Assembly (NCBI RefSeq): GCF_002933465.1 | Contig: NZ_PSZE01000023.1 | Span: 1-64,000, forward strand | Reading direction: 5' to 3' | DNA: 64,000 nt | Source of the DNA: Nocardia nova | GTDB taxonomy: Bacteria > Actinomycetota > Actinomycetes > Mycobacteriales > Mycobacteriaceae | Part shown: in pieces, positions 23,460-32,130 of the stretch | Layout of the letters: every line of letters begins with the position of its first letter | Position numbering within the stretch: position 1 is the first letter of the stretch | Position numbers and translations under genes: made by a program | Notes under the pieces: model-generated | Told to the model about the DNA's origin: nothing | What the model saw: the letters and a program-made list of their open reading frames with translations, nothing else | Databases searched by the model: none

Positions 23460-23479
23460 TTGCTACGCTGCTGTAGCAA
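23460..23479. promoter_or_regulatory. Operator TTGCTAC-N6-GTAGCAA
   Basis: A perfect inverted repeat with 7-bp arms (TTGCTAC at 23460-23466, GTAGCAA at 23473-23479) lies 52 bp upstream of the first gene of the hydrolase/reductase/EphD operon. Size and spacing suit a TetR-family dimer. No regulator gene is adjacent. Confidence 0.6.
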
Positions 23480-23530
23480 CGGTGCCGGTGCGGCCGGAAC
23501 CGATGGCCGAGATGATGACCAGGAGTACCG

Positions 23531-24433
23531 ATGAAGTTGCTTCCCATGCGCAGCCGCGGCGTGGGCGATCCCGGTGAGGTGGCGCTGCACGCGCGGAACG
23601 TGCAGTTCGATTGGCGAGCCACCCCGCTGCACTGGCTGGCCGCCGAACCCATCGCCTCGCATGTGTTCAACTCGCTCAACCTGCTGCTGCCCGAGGGCGA
23701 GCGGATGTTCATCCAGACCTTCTCCGAGGCGCTGCCGCAGATCAAGGACGAGAAGCTGCGCGAACAGGTCATCGGCTTCATGGGGCAGGAGGCGATGCAC
23801 GCGGAAACTCACAACGATTCGCTGCAGCAGGTCTTCCGTGCCCACGGCGTCGACATCGACACCTACGCGCGGCAGATGGAGTACATCTTCCGCAAGGCGC
23901 TGGGGCCGCGGGAGGGGCAGACGCCACGCGAGGAGTCCCAGACCCTCGTCGAACGGCTGGGCTTCATCGCCACCCTCGAGCATTTCTTCGCCTTCCTCGG
24001 CGACTGGATCATCAACGCCGATCTGGAGCGGTTCGACGCCTCGCCCGACATGCTCGACCTGTATCGCTGGCACGGCGCCGAAGAAGTCGAACACCGCTTC
24101 GTCGCCCACGATGTCGCCGCGTATTTCGAGGTCGGCTACGTGCGCCGGTGCGCGCTGATGGCGATCACCTTCCCGATCTTCGTGGCGTTGCTGCTGCGCG
24201 GCACGAAGTATCTGGTGCACCAGGACGCGGAGTTGCCGAATATGGGGTATCCACGCATCGTGGGCAAGGCGCTCGGTGCGATGTGGCGAGGTGCGCTGCC
24301 CGGAATTCCCTCGCTGCTGTGGTCGGCGCTGTCGGTGGCCACACCCGGATACACCCCGGCCTCGGTCGGATCGACCGCGCAGGCAGTGGCGTATCTGGCG
24401 AAATCGCCTGCGGCACAGGCACTCGCGTCGTGA
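23531..24433 (+). CDS. PF10118-type predicted metal-dependent hydrolase
   Basis: The 300-residue protein matches the PF10118 family: FNSLNLLLPEGERMFIQTFSEAL, GFMGQEAMHAETHNDSLQ and WHGAEEVEHRFVAHDVA, with a pattern of Glu/His on helices like ferritin-type di-iron proteins. The family name says hydrolase, but the ligand set also fits an oxygenase. A hydrophobic segment (ALMAITFPIFVALLL) is near the C-terminus. It overlaps the next gene by GTGA and begins an operon with a flavin/2Fe-2S reductase and EphD, so the reductase may feed it electrons. Confidence 0.8.
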   Translation: MKLLPMRSRGVGDPGEVALHARNVQFDWRATPLHWLAAEPIASHVFNSLNLLLPEGERMFIQTFSEALPQIKDEKLREQVIGFMGQEAMHAETHNDSLQQVFRAHGVDIDTYARQMEYIFRKALGPREGQTPREESQTLVERLGFIATLEHFFAFLGDWIINADLERFDASPDMLDLYRWHGAEEVEHRFVAHDVAAYFEVGYVRRCALMAITFPIFVALLLRGTKYLVHQDAELPNMGYPRIVGKALGAMWRGALPGIPSLLWSALSVATPGYTPASVGSTAQAVAYLAKSPAAQALAS

Positions 24434-25539
24434 CGACACGCAGGCCCGTGCCCACCGAACTGCCGCCGGACCTCTACAGTGGGCGGGGCTCGGACCGGCC
24501 GATCCGCATCATCGGCGCGGTCGCCGAGGCGCGGATGCGGTGGGCGTCGCTGATTCACCGGCGTCCGGTGACCGGCGCGGTCGGCGGCGGCCGGTTGCGG
24601 GTGCGAGTGGTCGAGCGGCGGATCGAGGCGCACGCCGCCGATGTGGTGAGCCTGGTGCTGCGCGCCCCCGACGGCAACGCGCTGCCGACCTGGCGACCGG
24701 GCGCCCATCTGGACCTGGAACTGCCGTCGGGTCGGTTGCGGCAGTATTCGCTGTGTGGTGACCCCGCCGATCGGTTCCACTATCGCGTCGCGGTCCGCCG
24801 GATACCGGCCGGGCTCGGTGGTTCGGTCGAGGTGCACGACGAACTCGGCGTCGGCGCCGAACTCACGATCCGCGGGCCCCGCAACGCCTTCCCGTTCGTC
24901 CTGCCGGGCCACGGATCCTCGGCTGCCCGTGTACATTTCGTCGCGGGCGGCATCGGGATCACGCCGATCCTGCCGATGGTGCGGATGGCACATCGGCTGG
25001 GCGTGGACTGGACCATGGTCTACACCGGCCGCAGCCGCGACACCATCCCGTTCCTCGCCGAAATAGCATCCTTCGGCAGCCGGGTGACGGTGCGCACCGA
25101 CGACGAAGGTGGTGTGCCGACGGCGGCGGATCTGCTGCCCGGCGTCGGCGTCGACAGCTCGGTCTACTGTTGCGGGCCGGTCCCGATGACCTCGGCGATC
25201 GCCGCGGCCGTTCGCGAAATGCCCGGTGTGGAACTGTATTCCGAGCGCTTCTCGGCCGCGCCCGTAGTCGACGGAAAGCCGTTCCGCGTCGAGCTCGCCC
25301 GCACCGGTGAGGTGCTGGACATCCCCGCCGACCGCTCCGTGCTCGACGAAGTGCTGCGCGTACGGCCCGATATCGCCTACTCCTGCCGGCAGGGTTTCTG
25401 CCGCACCTGCAAGGTCCGGGTACTCGACGGGCAGCCCGATCATCGCGACACCGTCCTCACCCCCGGTGAACGCGCCGAGGGCGAACTGCTCATCTGCGTA
25501 TCACGGTGCGCGGGTGAACGTTTGGTGCTCGACCTCTGA
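24430..25539 (+). CDS. PDR/VanB-type flavin reductase with C-terminal 2Fe-2S ferredoxin
   Basis: The 369-residue protein has a flavin domain (RQYSLCGDP), an NAD domain (VAGGIGITPILPM, CGPVPMT) and a plant-type ferredoxin tail with CRQGFCRTC and a last LICVSRC, the four cysteines for a [2Fe-2S] cluster. It passes electrons from NAD(P)H to a partner oxygenase. GTG 24430 overlaps the upstream stop (GTGA). The partner is probably the di-iron-like PF10118 protein just upstream. The N-terminal 55 residues precede the flavin domain and are not assigned. Confidence 0.9.
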   Translation: MTTRRPVPTELPPDLYSGRGSDRPIRIIGAVAEARMRWASLIHRRPVTGAVGGGRLRVRVVERRIEAHAADVVSLVLRAPDGNALPTWRPGAHLDLELPSGRLRQYSLCGDPADRFHYRVAVRRIPAGLGGSVEVHDELGVGAELTIRGPRNAFPFVLPGHGSSAARVHFVAGGIGITPILPMVRMAHRLGVDWTMVYTGRSRDTIPFLAEIASFGSRVTVRTDDEGGVPTAADLLPGVGVDSSVYCCGPVPMTSAIAAAVREMPGVELYSERFSAAPVVDGKPFRVELARTGEVLDIPADRSVLDEVLRVRPDIAYSCRQGFCRTCKVRVLDGQPDHRDTVLTPGERAEGELLICVSRCAGERLVLDL

Positions 25540-25569
25540 CCTCCACTTGCCCTCTTCGAGGAGATTCTC

Positions 25570-27333
25570 GTGACCGATACCGCCCCCGTTCCGGACTCCG
25601 AACATTTCGTCCGCAACGGTGAATTCGATATCGCCGTCTACGAATACGGCGATCCCGCCGCACCGACCATGCTGCTCGTGCACGGCTGGCCCGACGACCA
25701 TCACCTGTGGGATCGGGTGATTCCCAAGCTGTCCGGGCGTTTCCACGTCGTCGCCTACGACACCCGCGGCCACGGCCGCTCCACCCGCACCGATCGCACC
25801 GAGGACTACGGCCTGGACCGCTTCGCCTCCGACTTCTACGCGGTGGCCGATGCGGTGAGCCCGGACCGGCCCGTGCACGTGCTAGCCCACGACTGGGGTT
25901 CGGTGCAGGTATGGGAGGCGGTGTGCGAGCCGCAGGCCGCCGCCCGGGTGGCCTCGTTCACCTCGGTTTCCGGCCCGAATCTCGACCATCTGGCGAAGTG
26001 GACCCGCGATCGGATGGGCCGCGGCGCGGTGTGGGGTCCGGCCACGCAGTTGCTGTCCTCGGCCTACACCTTCCTGTTCATGACCCCGGGTCTGAACAAG
26101 GCGGTGATGCGGCCGCTGTCGTCGGAGAAGGTGTGGAAGCGGTTCATCGGCCTGATGAACCAAACCTCCCCGGAGAACGTGAAACTCGGTCCGGCGTTCC
26201 GGCAGGACTTCTTCGACGGCATGCGGATCTACCGCGCCAACATCCTGCCGCGCATGCTCGGCCCGCGCGAGCGGCACACCGAGGTTCCGGTGCAGTTGAT
26301 CATCGCGCGCCGCGATATCGCGGTACGCCCGGCCGGGTACGACGACACACCGAAGTGGACCGACCGGCTGTTCCGGCGCGAGATCGCGGGCGGGCACTGG
26401 CTGCCGTTCTCCCATCCGGAGTTGCTGGCCACCTCGGCGACCGAACTCGCGACGGCCGTCGACACCGGTGAGTATCCGCGCACGCTGCGCCGCGCCCAGG
26501 TCGGTGCGCAGGCCGGGCCGTTCACGGATCGGCTGGTCGTGGTCACCGGGGGCGGCAGCGGCATCGGCCGCGAAACGGCGCTGGCGTTCGCCCGCCGCGG
26601 CGCCGAGGTCGTGCTGTCGGACCTGAACCTGGATGCCGCCAAGGAGACCGTGGAACTGATCACGGCGGCCGGTGGCCTCGCGCACGCCTACGCCGTCGAC
26701 GTGTCCGACGAAGCGGCGATGAGTGAGCACGCGAGCGCGGTGATCGCCACCCACGGCGTGCCGGACATCCTGATCAACAACGCCGGCATCGGCCAGGCCG
26801 GAGACTTCTTCGACACCTCCGCCGCCGAATTCGACCGGGTGCTGCGGGTGAACCTCGGCGGTGTGGTCAACGGCTGCCGCACCTTCGGCGCCGCCATGGC
26901 CGAGCGGGGACTCGGCGGACATATCGTCAACCTGTCCAGCATGGCCGCCTACAGCCCGCAGCAGGGCTTCAGCGCCTACTCGACCAGTAAGTCCGCGGTT
27001 TTCATGTTCTCCGACTGCCTGCGCGCCGAACTGGCCGGCAAGGGTATCGAGGTGCACACCATCTGCCCTGGCATCGTGCACACGAATATCGTTGCGACAA
27101 CGAAGTTCTCGGGCCTGTCCCACGATGCGGAGGCTGCGAAGCAGGCTCGCTACGACGCGCTGTACCGCAAACGCGGCTACGGCCCGGAGAAGGTCGCCGA
27201 CCGGATCGTGCGCGCGGTCGAACGCCACCGCGAGATCGTCCCGGTCACCCCGGAAGCGCATCTGCAGTACCACTTCAGCCGCTTGGCCCCGGCCGTCAAC
27301 CGCTTCGTCGCGGCGCGGGTGAAGCTGACGTAG
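25570..27333 (+). CDS. ephD: EphD-type fusion: alpha/beta hydrolase plus short-chain dehydrogenase
   Basis: The 587-residue protein joins two enzymes. Residues 1-300 are an alpha/beta hydrolase with HGWPDDHHLW (oxyanion) and HDWGSVQVW, where Asp is the epoxide-hydrolase nucleophile. Residues about 318-587 are an SDR with VTGGGSGIGRETA, NNAGIG and YSTSKSA. This is the architecture and length of M. tuberculosis EphD (Rv2214c, 592 aa), linked to oxidised mycolic-acid/lipid metabolism. GTG 25570 follows GAGGAG. It is the third gene of the operon, 30 bp after the reductase, so the operon probably oxidises a lipid and opens the product. Confidence 0.9.
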   Translation: MTDTAPVPDSEHFVRNGEFDIAVYEYGDPAAPTMLLVHGWPDDHHLWDRVIPKLSGRFHVVAYDTRGHGRSTRTDRTEDYGLDRFASDFYAVADAVSPDRPVHVLAHDWGSVQVWEAVCEPQAAARVASFTSVSGPNLDHLAKWTRDRMGRGAVWGPATQLLSSAYTFLFMTPGLNKAVMRPLSSEKVWKRFIGLMNQTSPENVKLGPAFRQDFFDGMRIYRANILPRMLGPRERHTEVPVQLIIARRDIAVRPAGYDDTPKWTDRLFRREIAGGHWLPFSHPELLATSATELATAVDTGEYPRTLRRAQVGAQAGPFTDRLVVVTGGGSGIGRETALAFARRGAEVVLSDLNLDAAKETVELITAAGGLAHAYAVDVSDEAAMSEHASAVIATHGVPDILINNAGIGQAGDFFDTSAAEFDRVLRVNLGGVVNGCRTFGAAMAERGLGGHIVNLSSMAAYSPQQGFSAYSTSKSAVFMFSDCLRAELAGKGIEVHTICPGIVHTNIVATTKFSGLSHDAEAAKQARYDALYRKRGYGPEKVADRIVRAVERHREIVPVTPEAHLQYHFSRLAPAVNRFVAARVKLT

Positions 27334-27427
27334 GGTGCGTTTCGCGTCGTCGGCGCGGGGGGACCGGTCGTACGGTCGAGGCGACCGGTCCGCCGATTCG
27401 AGCCGGTGATGACGGAGGATGCGGCCC

Positions 27428-28357
27428 TCACTCGGGACGAATCGGTGCGCGCAGCGGTGATCGCAGGGCTTCGGCCGAGGGCGGTTCGGCGGAGCGGGGG
27501 TGCGCGCCGGAATCGGTGTCGGACGCATGCGCCGTCCCGCCTTCGGCGGTGGGCGTGTCCGGGTGGCTCGCGGCCGGCGCCGCACCCGATTCCGCCGGGG
27601 TCGACCGTTCCAGGAAGCGCAGCAGCTCCACCGGGAACGGCAGGACCAGGGTCGAATTCTTCTCTGCCGCAACCTCGACGACGGTTTGGAGCAGTCGCAG
27701 CTGCAGGGCCGCCGGGGCGGTCGCCATGCGTTCGGCGGCGTCGGTCAGCTTCCGCGAGGCCTGGAGCTCGCCCTCGGCGGTGATGACCCGGGCGCGGCGT
27801 TCGCGCTCAGCCTCCGCCTGCCGCGACATCGAGCGCTTCAGCGCCTCCGGCAGCGCCACATCTTTGATCTCCACCCGGTCTATATGGACGCCCCAGGCGA
27901 GGGCCGGGCTGTCGATCATCAACTCCAGACCCTTGTTCAACTGTTCGCGGTTGGACAGCAGATCGTCGAGTTCGCTCTTCCCGATAATCGAGCGCAGCGA
28001 GGTCTGCGCCACCTGTTCGACGGCGAACAGGTAGTCCTGGACTTCGACCACCGCCTGCGTCGGGTCGATCACCCGGAAGTACACCACCGCGTCGACCCGC
28101 ACGGTCACGTTGTCGCGAGTGATGCCCTCCTGCCCCGGGACGGGCATCGTGACGACCTGCATCGGCACCTTGCGCATCTTGTCGACGAACGGAATGAGCA
28201 CCCGCAACCCCGGATTACGCACCGCTCGCACCCGTCCGAACCGGAACACCAGCCCGCGCTCGTACTGCTGAACCACCCGCAATCCGGTCCCGAAGGCGAC
28301 CCCGGCGCACACCGCCCCCGCCCCCACGATGAATGCGGCAAACGTCGCAACGTCCAT
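27428..28357 (-). CDS. SPFH/band-7 (stomatin-like) membrane protein
   Basis: The 309-residue protein begins with a membrane anchor (MDVATFAAFIVGAGAVCAGVAF) and continues with a typical stomatin SPFH domain: VQQYERGLVFRFGRVR, PGLRVLIPFVDKMRKV, VTVRVDAVVYFRV, LRSIIGKSELDDLLSNREQLN, WGVHIDRVEIKDVALP. A coiled-coil helix follows, then a proline- and serine-rich tail (260-309). It would form rings on the inner membrane face. ATG 28357 gives the anchor directly. It is single and converges with ephD. The family's role in membrane quality control is known only in general. Confidence 0.9.
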   Translation of the reverse strand: MDVATFAAFIVGAGAVCAGVAFGTGLRVVQQYERGLVFRFGRVRAVRNPGLRVLIPFVDKMRKVPMQVVTMPVPGQEGITRDNVTVRVDAVVYFRVIDPTQAVVEVQDYLFAVEQVAQTSLRSIIGKSELDDLLSNREQLNKGLELMIDSPALAWGVHIDRVEIKDVALPEALKRSMSRQAEAERERRARVITAEGELQASRKLTDAAERMATAPAALQLRLLQTVVEVAAEKNSTLVLPFPVELLRFLERSTPAESGAAPAASHPDTPTAEGGTAHASDTDSGAHPRSAEPPSAEALRSPLRAPIRPE

Positions 28358-28685
28358 AGTGTCACCACCATGCGAAAACGCCCGGCACGCCCGCGACCGG
28401 GCTCCTGCCATCGATCATGGCACCGTTGCGCCCCGCGGGCCATGCCACGGCCGGCGAGGGGCGTTCTCGGCCGAGGAGCTCGCGGTGCGTGCGGCGCAAC
28501 CGGCTCACCGGGCGAACGCCGGGTTGTGCGGCTACGGTCCGCTCATGCAATTCGTCGTCACGCTCGGGCGGGCGATCGTAACCGCGAGCGTCTATCGCAC
28601 ATCCCGCGCGGCGGTCCCGATCCAGCGTCGAGACGGCACCGGCGGAGCCACAGCCGTGTGAAAGCTTCGGAAGCGGCGGCCGCCG
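28358..28685. other. Gene-free stretch, nothing recognised
   Basis: No frame here has protein-like composition or a supported ribosome site. It should contain the promoter of the SPFH gene near 28360-28420, but I cannot mark it. No repeat or strong hairpin stands out. Confidence 0.4.
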
Positions 28686-29204
28686 TCACCGACGAGCGCG
28701 GCGCCGTGCGCCTGCGCTGATCTCACCCACGGCGGTTTCCACCTCGGTGACCCGATCCGGCGAAACTCCCCACGGATTCTCCACTCCCACAACGACATCC
28801 AGATTCCACAGCACGCACTCTTCGCCCGGGTCGGCGACGAGGGACCAGGCGACAACCGTGCGTCCGAGCTGAGTGGCCATCGGCACACCACTGCCGCCGC
28901 CGTAGCCGTCTCCCTCGGGGAAATGGTGCAGGAACCGGCCGTACGCGGCATCGCAGAAGTCCCGATAACGCTTGGTGCACAGAATCAAACCGTGCCACGC
29001 CTCGTCCACGGCATGGGACGGCATGCCGATTACCTGGTCGTCGGCCATCGCCGCTCCGCAGCATCGCAACCACTGCCGCAGACCGGTGTCCACCAATTCC
29101 CGCGGCTGCCAGGGACAGGTCTTGAAGACGGCCTCCGGCAATCGCAGCGCATCGACGGCGCGCCGGATGCGGATCGGATCGAGACGCCGGAAGCGGGACA
29201 GCAC
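28686..29204 (-). CDS. Glycine-rich-domain-like hypothetical protein
   Basis: The product has the conserved block of the glycine-rich domain-containing (GRDP/DUF1399-like) proteins: HAVDEAWHGLILCTKRYRDFCDAAYGRFLHHFP, with preceding PWQPRELVDTGLRQWLRCCGAA. Function is unknown. GTG 29204 gives 172 residues starting just before the conserved part; the frame is open to 29312, inside the terC end, so a longer start cannot be excluded. It follows terC on the same strand and may be co-transcribed. Confidence 0.7.
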   Translation of the reverse strand: MLSRFRRLDPIRIRRAVDALRLPEAVFKTCPWQPRELVDTGLRQWLRCCGAAMADDQVIGMPSHAVDEAWHGLILCTKRYRDFCDAAYGRFLHHFPEGDGYGGGSGVPMATQLGRTVVAWSLVADPGEECVLWNLDVVVGVENPWGVSPDRVTEVETAVGEISAGARRRARR

Positions 29205-29265
29205 CGGCTCACGGTACGGCCGAGATTTCGCGGCGGACAACTCCTGCCCCCGCGGGCCGCAGTGT

Positions 29266-30285
29266 CTATCGAGCGGACGTGTCGACGGGGGCGGAGTCAC
29301 CGTCCTTCTCATCCCGGGTAGCCAGCAGGCTGGTCACGGTCACCACGCCGAGCACCACCACGATCACCAGCAGGGAGGCGGCGGTGGGGATCTCCGGCAG
29401 CCAGTCCCAGTAGCCGTGGGCCCAGTGCAGCACCAGTTTGACGCCGATGAAGCCGAGGATCACGGCCAGACCGTAGGCGAGGTGCACCAGGCGGGCCAGG
29501 ACCGCCTGCAGGACGAAGTAGAGGGCGCGCAGGCCCAGCAGGGCGAAGGCGTTGGTGGCGAATACCAGGTACGGGTCACCGGTGACGCCGTAGACCGCGG
29601 GTACCGAGTCGATCGCGAACATCAGATCGGTGGCCATGACAGCGGTGACCACCAGGGCGAGCGGGGTCAGGGCGCGGCGACCGGCCTCCCGCACGGTCAT
29701 CCTCGTGCCGCGGTAGTCGTCGGTGACGGGCATCAGCCTGCGCATCAGGCGCACCGAACGCATCTGGGAGATGTCGACTTCCTGTTCGTGCCCGGTGACC
29801 GCGTCGCGGATCAGCTTGAGCGCGGTGAGCAGCAAAATCGCGCCGAACAGCAGGAACGCCCAGTCCAGCGAGGCGAGCGCGGCCGCACCGACGGCGATGA
29901 AGATGCCGCGCAGCACCAGTGCGCCCACGATGCCGAACAGCAGCACCCGTTGGGCCAGCACCGCCGGGACCGCGAAGGCCGCCAGCAGCAGCATGAAGAC
30001 GAAGAGGTTGTCCACCGACAGCGATTTCTCCAGCAGATAACCGGTGAAAAACTCGGTGGCGGGCTTCGATCCGAATCCGGCCCACAGAATGCCGAAGAAC
30101 GCGACCGGCAGCGCCAAATAGAACACGGTCCAGCCGACCGCCTCTCGCATCGACACCTCGTGCGGTTTGCGGGTGACGACGAAGTCCAGCGCGAGCAGGA
30201 CCAGCACACCGGCGATGGTGGCGGCCCACAGCCAGGGGGAGCCGATGGTATGCAGCTGTTCGGCTGCGAGAACGGACGAATTCAC
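29266..30285 (-). CDS. TerC/Alx-family membrane protein (manganese export type)
   Basis: The 339-residue protein has about nine hydrophobic segments and the TerC motifs LEKSLSVDNLFVFMLLLAAF, TDLMFAIDSVPAVYGVTGDPYLVFATNAFALLGLRALYFVL. The conserved acidic residues in those helices are thought to move Mn2+. GTG 30285 is chosen: GAGGAG lies four bases before it. That ribosome site sits in the 3' arm of a hairpin in the leader. The leader resembles the yybP-ykoY manganese riboswitch, which commonly controls this family, so I infer Mn-responsive expression. Confidence 0.92.
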   Translation of the reverse strand: MNSSVLAAEQLHTIGSPWLWAATIAGVLVLLALDFVVTRKPHEVSMREAVGWTVFYLALPVAFFGILWAGFGSKPATEFFTGYLLEKSLSVDNLFVFMLLLAAFAVPAVLAQRVLLFGIVGALVLRGIFIAVGAAALASLDWAFLLFGAILLLTALKLIRDAVTGHEQEVDISQMRSVRLMRRLMPVTDDYRGTRMTVREAGRRALTPLALVVTAVMATDLMFAIDSVPAVYGVTGDPYLVFATNAFALLGLRALYFVLQAVLARLVHLAYGLAVILGFIGVKLVLHWAHGYWDWLPEIPTAASLLVIVVVLGVVTVTSLLATRDEKDGDSAPVDTSAR

Positions 30286-30415
30286 AGGTCTCCTCGGGTA
30301 TGCGAAAGCACCCGAGGTCTCCTTCACCCGATATCCGGGTGGCCATCCGGGGATCCCGACGGCGGAATCCGTACTGACCGGTGTGGCGCTTGGGAAGTAC
30401 TCCCCTCGGAGGCGA
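30286..30415 (-). promoter_or_regulatory. Candidate yybP-ykoY-type (Mn2+) riboswitch leader of terC
   Basis: Read along the terC transcript, the leader starts with GGGGAGTACTTCCC (30405 down to 30392), the conserved purine block of yybP-ykoY leaders in its usual place. It ends with GAAGGAGACC and a hairpin CTCGGGT/ACCCGAG, whose 3' arm covers the GAGGAG ribosome site of terC. This would let metal binding switch translation. The assignment rests on sequence pattern and the downstream gene; a covariance model was not run. Confidence 0.6.
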
Positions 30416-30483
30416 GGATAGCGAAACCTTTGCCCGAAACCAAGCGATCCGGACGAATGTGACGGGTCCGACCGCCGCGCGCG

Positions 30484-30915
30484 TCATTTCCGCGGGCTGA
30501 GCACCACGACCGATATGGGCCGCTCGGTCATCTTCTGGTACTGCGTGTACCGGCCTTTGTTGACCTTGTCGACCAGCGACCACCGCCGCGCGTACTCGGT
30601 GTCGTCCGGATACGTCGGCCGCGCGGTCACCGGAATCCGCCGATGCCCGACCTGGATCTCACACTCCGGCGCCGACTTCACATTCGCCAGCCACCCCGGC
30701 GGCCGCGGCGACCCACCGTTGGACGCTGTCACCAAATAGTCGTCGCCGTCTCGCGCATAGGTCAGCGCACTGGTCCGCGGTTGCCCGGTTTTGCGCCCCA
30801 CCGTTCGCAACAACAGGGTGGGGTTTCCGAACAGCAGCCGGTGCCCCACATACCCGTCCGACTTCTCGTAGATCCACTGATGGGCCCGCAGCGCGGTGGA
30901 AAACAGATCAGCCAT
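30484..30915 (-). CDS. Deazaflavin (F420)-dependent nitroreductase-family protein
   Basis: The 143-residue split-beta-barrel protein has the family pattern: HQWIYEKSDGYVGHRLLFGNPTLLLRTVGRKTGQPRTSALTY, LVTASNGGSPRPPGWLANVKSAPECEIQVG and a final YQKMTERPISVVVLSP. This is the DDN-type, F420H2-dependent reductase group of mycobacteria and Nocardia; relatives reduce quinones and nitro drugs. The start at ATG 30915 fits family length. It stands alone between terC and tRNA-Met. Confidence 0.9.
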   Translation of the reverse strand: MADLFSTALRAHQWIYEKSDGYVGHRLLFGNPTLLLRTVGRKTGQPRTSALTYARDGDDYLVTASNGGSPRPPGWLANVKSAPECEIQVGHRRIPVTARPTYPDDTEYARRWSLVDKVNKGRYTQYQKMTERPISVVVLSPRK

Positions 30916-31073
30916 CCCACACCTCCGATCAGGCAACCCCTGCCCAACCCTAACCTGGGAGGCGGTCCGTGGCGGCCCTCGACCGATCCATGAAGTACAC
31001 GGCCAATTGAGCGCTGTGCTGTCTCCAACTCAGCCTACGTTCGGCGTTTCCGCTGTGTGAGAGTGGTTTTGTG

Positions 31074-31147
31074 GGGCGGGTGGGGCTCGAACCCACGACC
31101 AGCGGATTATGAGTCCGCGGCTCTAACCGACTGAGCTACCGCCCCTC
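31074..31147 (-). tRNA. tRNA-Met (CAU)
   Basis: The complement folds as a cloverleaf: acceptor GGGGCGG/CCGCCCC, D arm GCTCAGTCGGTTAGAGC, anticodon arm GCGGA-CTCATAA-TCCGC with anticodon CAU, and T arm GTGGG-TTCGAGC-CCCAC. Discriminator A; CCA is not encoded. G1-C72 pairing makes it an elongator, not an initiator. A lysidine-modified tRNA-Ile2 also reads CAU in the gene, so that alternative remains. Confidence 0.9.
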
Positions 31148-31407
31148 GCCGCGCTGCACGCGCGTGGGGGATGCTACCGGGTCCGGGGTGCAACGGCCTA
31201 GTTGGGCTCGGGCGGGCGGTATCTCGCGGTGAAAGGGGGTCGCGTGAGGGCGGTTTCGCCCTTTCGCGTCGGTCGGCGGCGAGCAGGAGTTGGGCGCGCA
31301 TGAGGTGTTCCGGGGCTGGTCGGTTCTCGTCACTTGCCGGCTGTTCTGTAGCACGTCTGTCACTCCACCGCCACAGTCCGATAGCGAACGGGCTGGAGGA
31401 TCGGCTG

Positions 31408-31860
31408 ATGACAGCCATCTACGCGAGCGAGCAGGTAACCGAACAACCCACTCCGGCCATCGCGCCCGCGCAGTCGCGATATCGGGAGATATTCGGTGAG
31501 ACCTGGTACGAGGAACGGATCGGGGCGCTGGTCATGCGGTCGGGGCGCCTGTGTGCGGTCATGACACCCGCCGAGCGGGGCGCCTCGGTGCTCGGCATAC
31601 TCGGCGATCTGGAGGTGCCGGTGATGCGGGTCGGGGTGGGAGACCGGTGCGTGTGGTCGTTTCTCGCCGAGAATCCCAGCTGTGGTGAGGGCGCGGGATG
31701 GTGGTCGCTGGACCTGTTCCGCTGCTTCGTCACCCAGACCGGCCCCGGCGCGTTGATCGCGCTCCCCACACCCGGCAACCCGCGCCGGACGTGGTTGCGT
31801 GAACCGCAGGGCGCCGTGCCGGATCTCCGCCTGGTCGCCGATGCGATCGTCGCCGCCTAG
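31408..31860 (+). CDS. Hypothetical protein
   Basis: The 150-residue protein is not recognised. It has EIFGETWYEERIGALVMRSGRLCAVMTPAERGASVLGIL, CVWSFLAENPSC, WWSLDLFRCFVTQTGPGALIALPTPGN and RTWLREPQGAVPDLRLVADAIVA, a mixed alpha/beta pattern without a signal or membrane segment. ATG 31408 follows a GGAGG at 31396-31400. It is monocistronic between tRNA-Met and the repeat element upstream of pitA. Confidence 0.65.
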   Translation: MTAIYASEQVTEQPTPAIAPAQSRYREIFGETWYEERIGALVMRSGRLCAVMTPAERGASVLGILGDLEVPVMRVGVGDRCVWSFLAENPSCGEGAGWWSLDLFRCFVTQTGPGALIALPTPGNPRRTWLREPQGAVPDLRLVADAIVAA

Positions 31861-31906
31861 CGTCGGGATCGTGCAGCGGCGCACAGTCGCGCACCCCCGA
31901 ACTTTC

Positions 31907-31963
31907 CGTGCAAACCTCCACGAAAATGCCCCGAAATCGCGAAAAGTCGACGACGTTTGCACG
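31907..31963. repeat. Dispersed intergenic element, copy B
   Basis: CGTGCAAA (31907-31914) and TTTGCACG (31956-31963) bound a 57-bp unit with CGAAATC in the middle, preceded by CCGAACTTTC and followed by AT-CGG. It matches the unit at 20281-20336 in arms, core, outer flanks and length. It lies in the 270-bp space before pitA; nothing else is visible there. Confidence 0.6.
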
Positions 31964-32130
31964 ATCGGTTCACCGGAGGCCCCCCGATTCCGGCAAGTGG
32001 CAGGCAGACGATTCCATCGGGAACTTTCGATGAACCTCTGCCCGACATCGATGAAACGCCCAGGTAGGCGCCATTTTCTAGAATGGGCAGGGGATTGTGG
32101 GCGACGCCCGCACACCGCACCATCACGAGG

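Noticed and set aside
28545..28661. 38-residue frame starting MQFVVTLGRAIV
   Set aside because: Weak ribosome site and composition; no neighbouring support.
31074..31147. Initiator tRNA-fMet
   Set aside because: Initiator tRNAs lack the first acceptor pair; here G1 pairs with C72.
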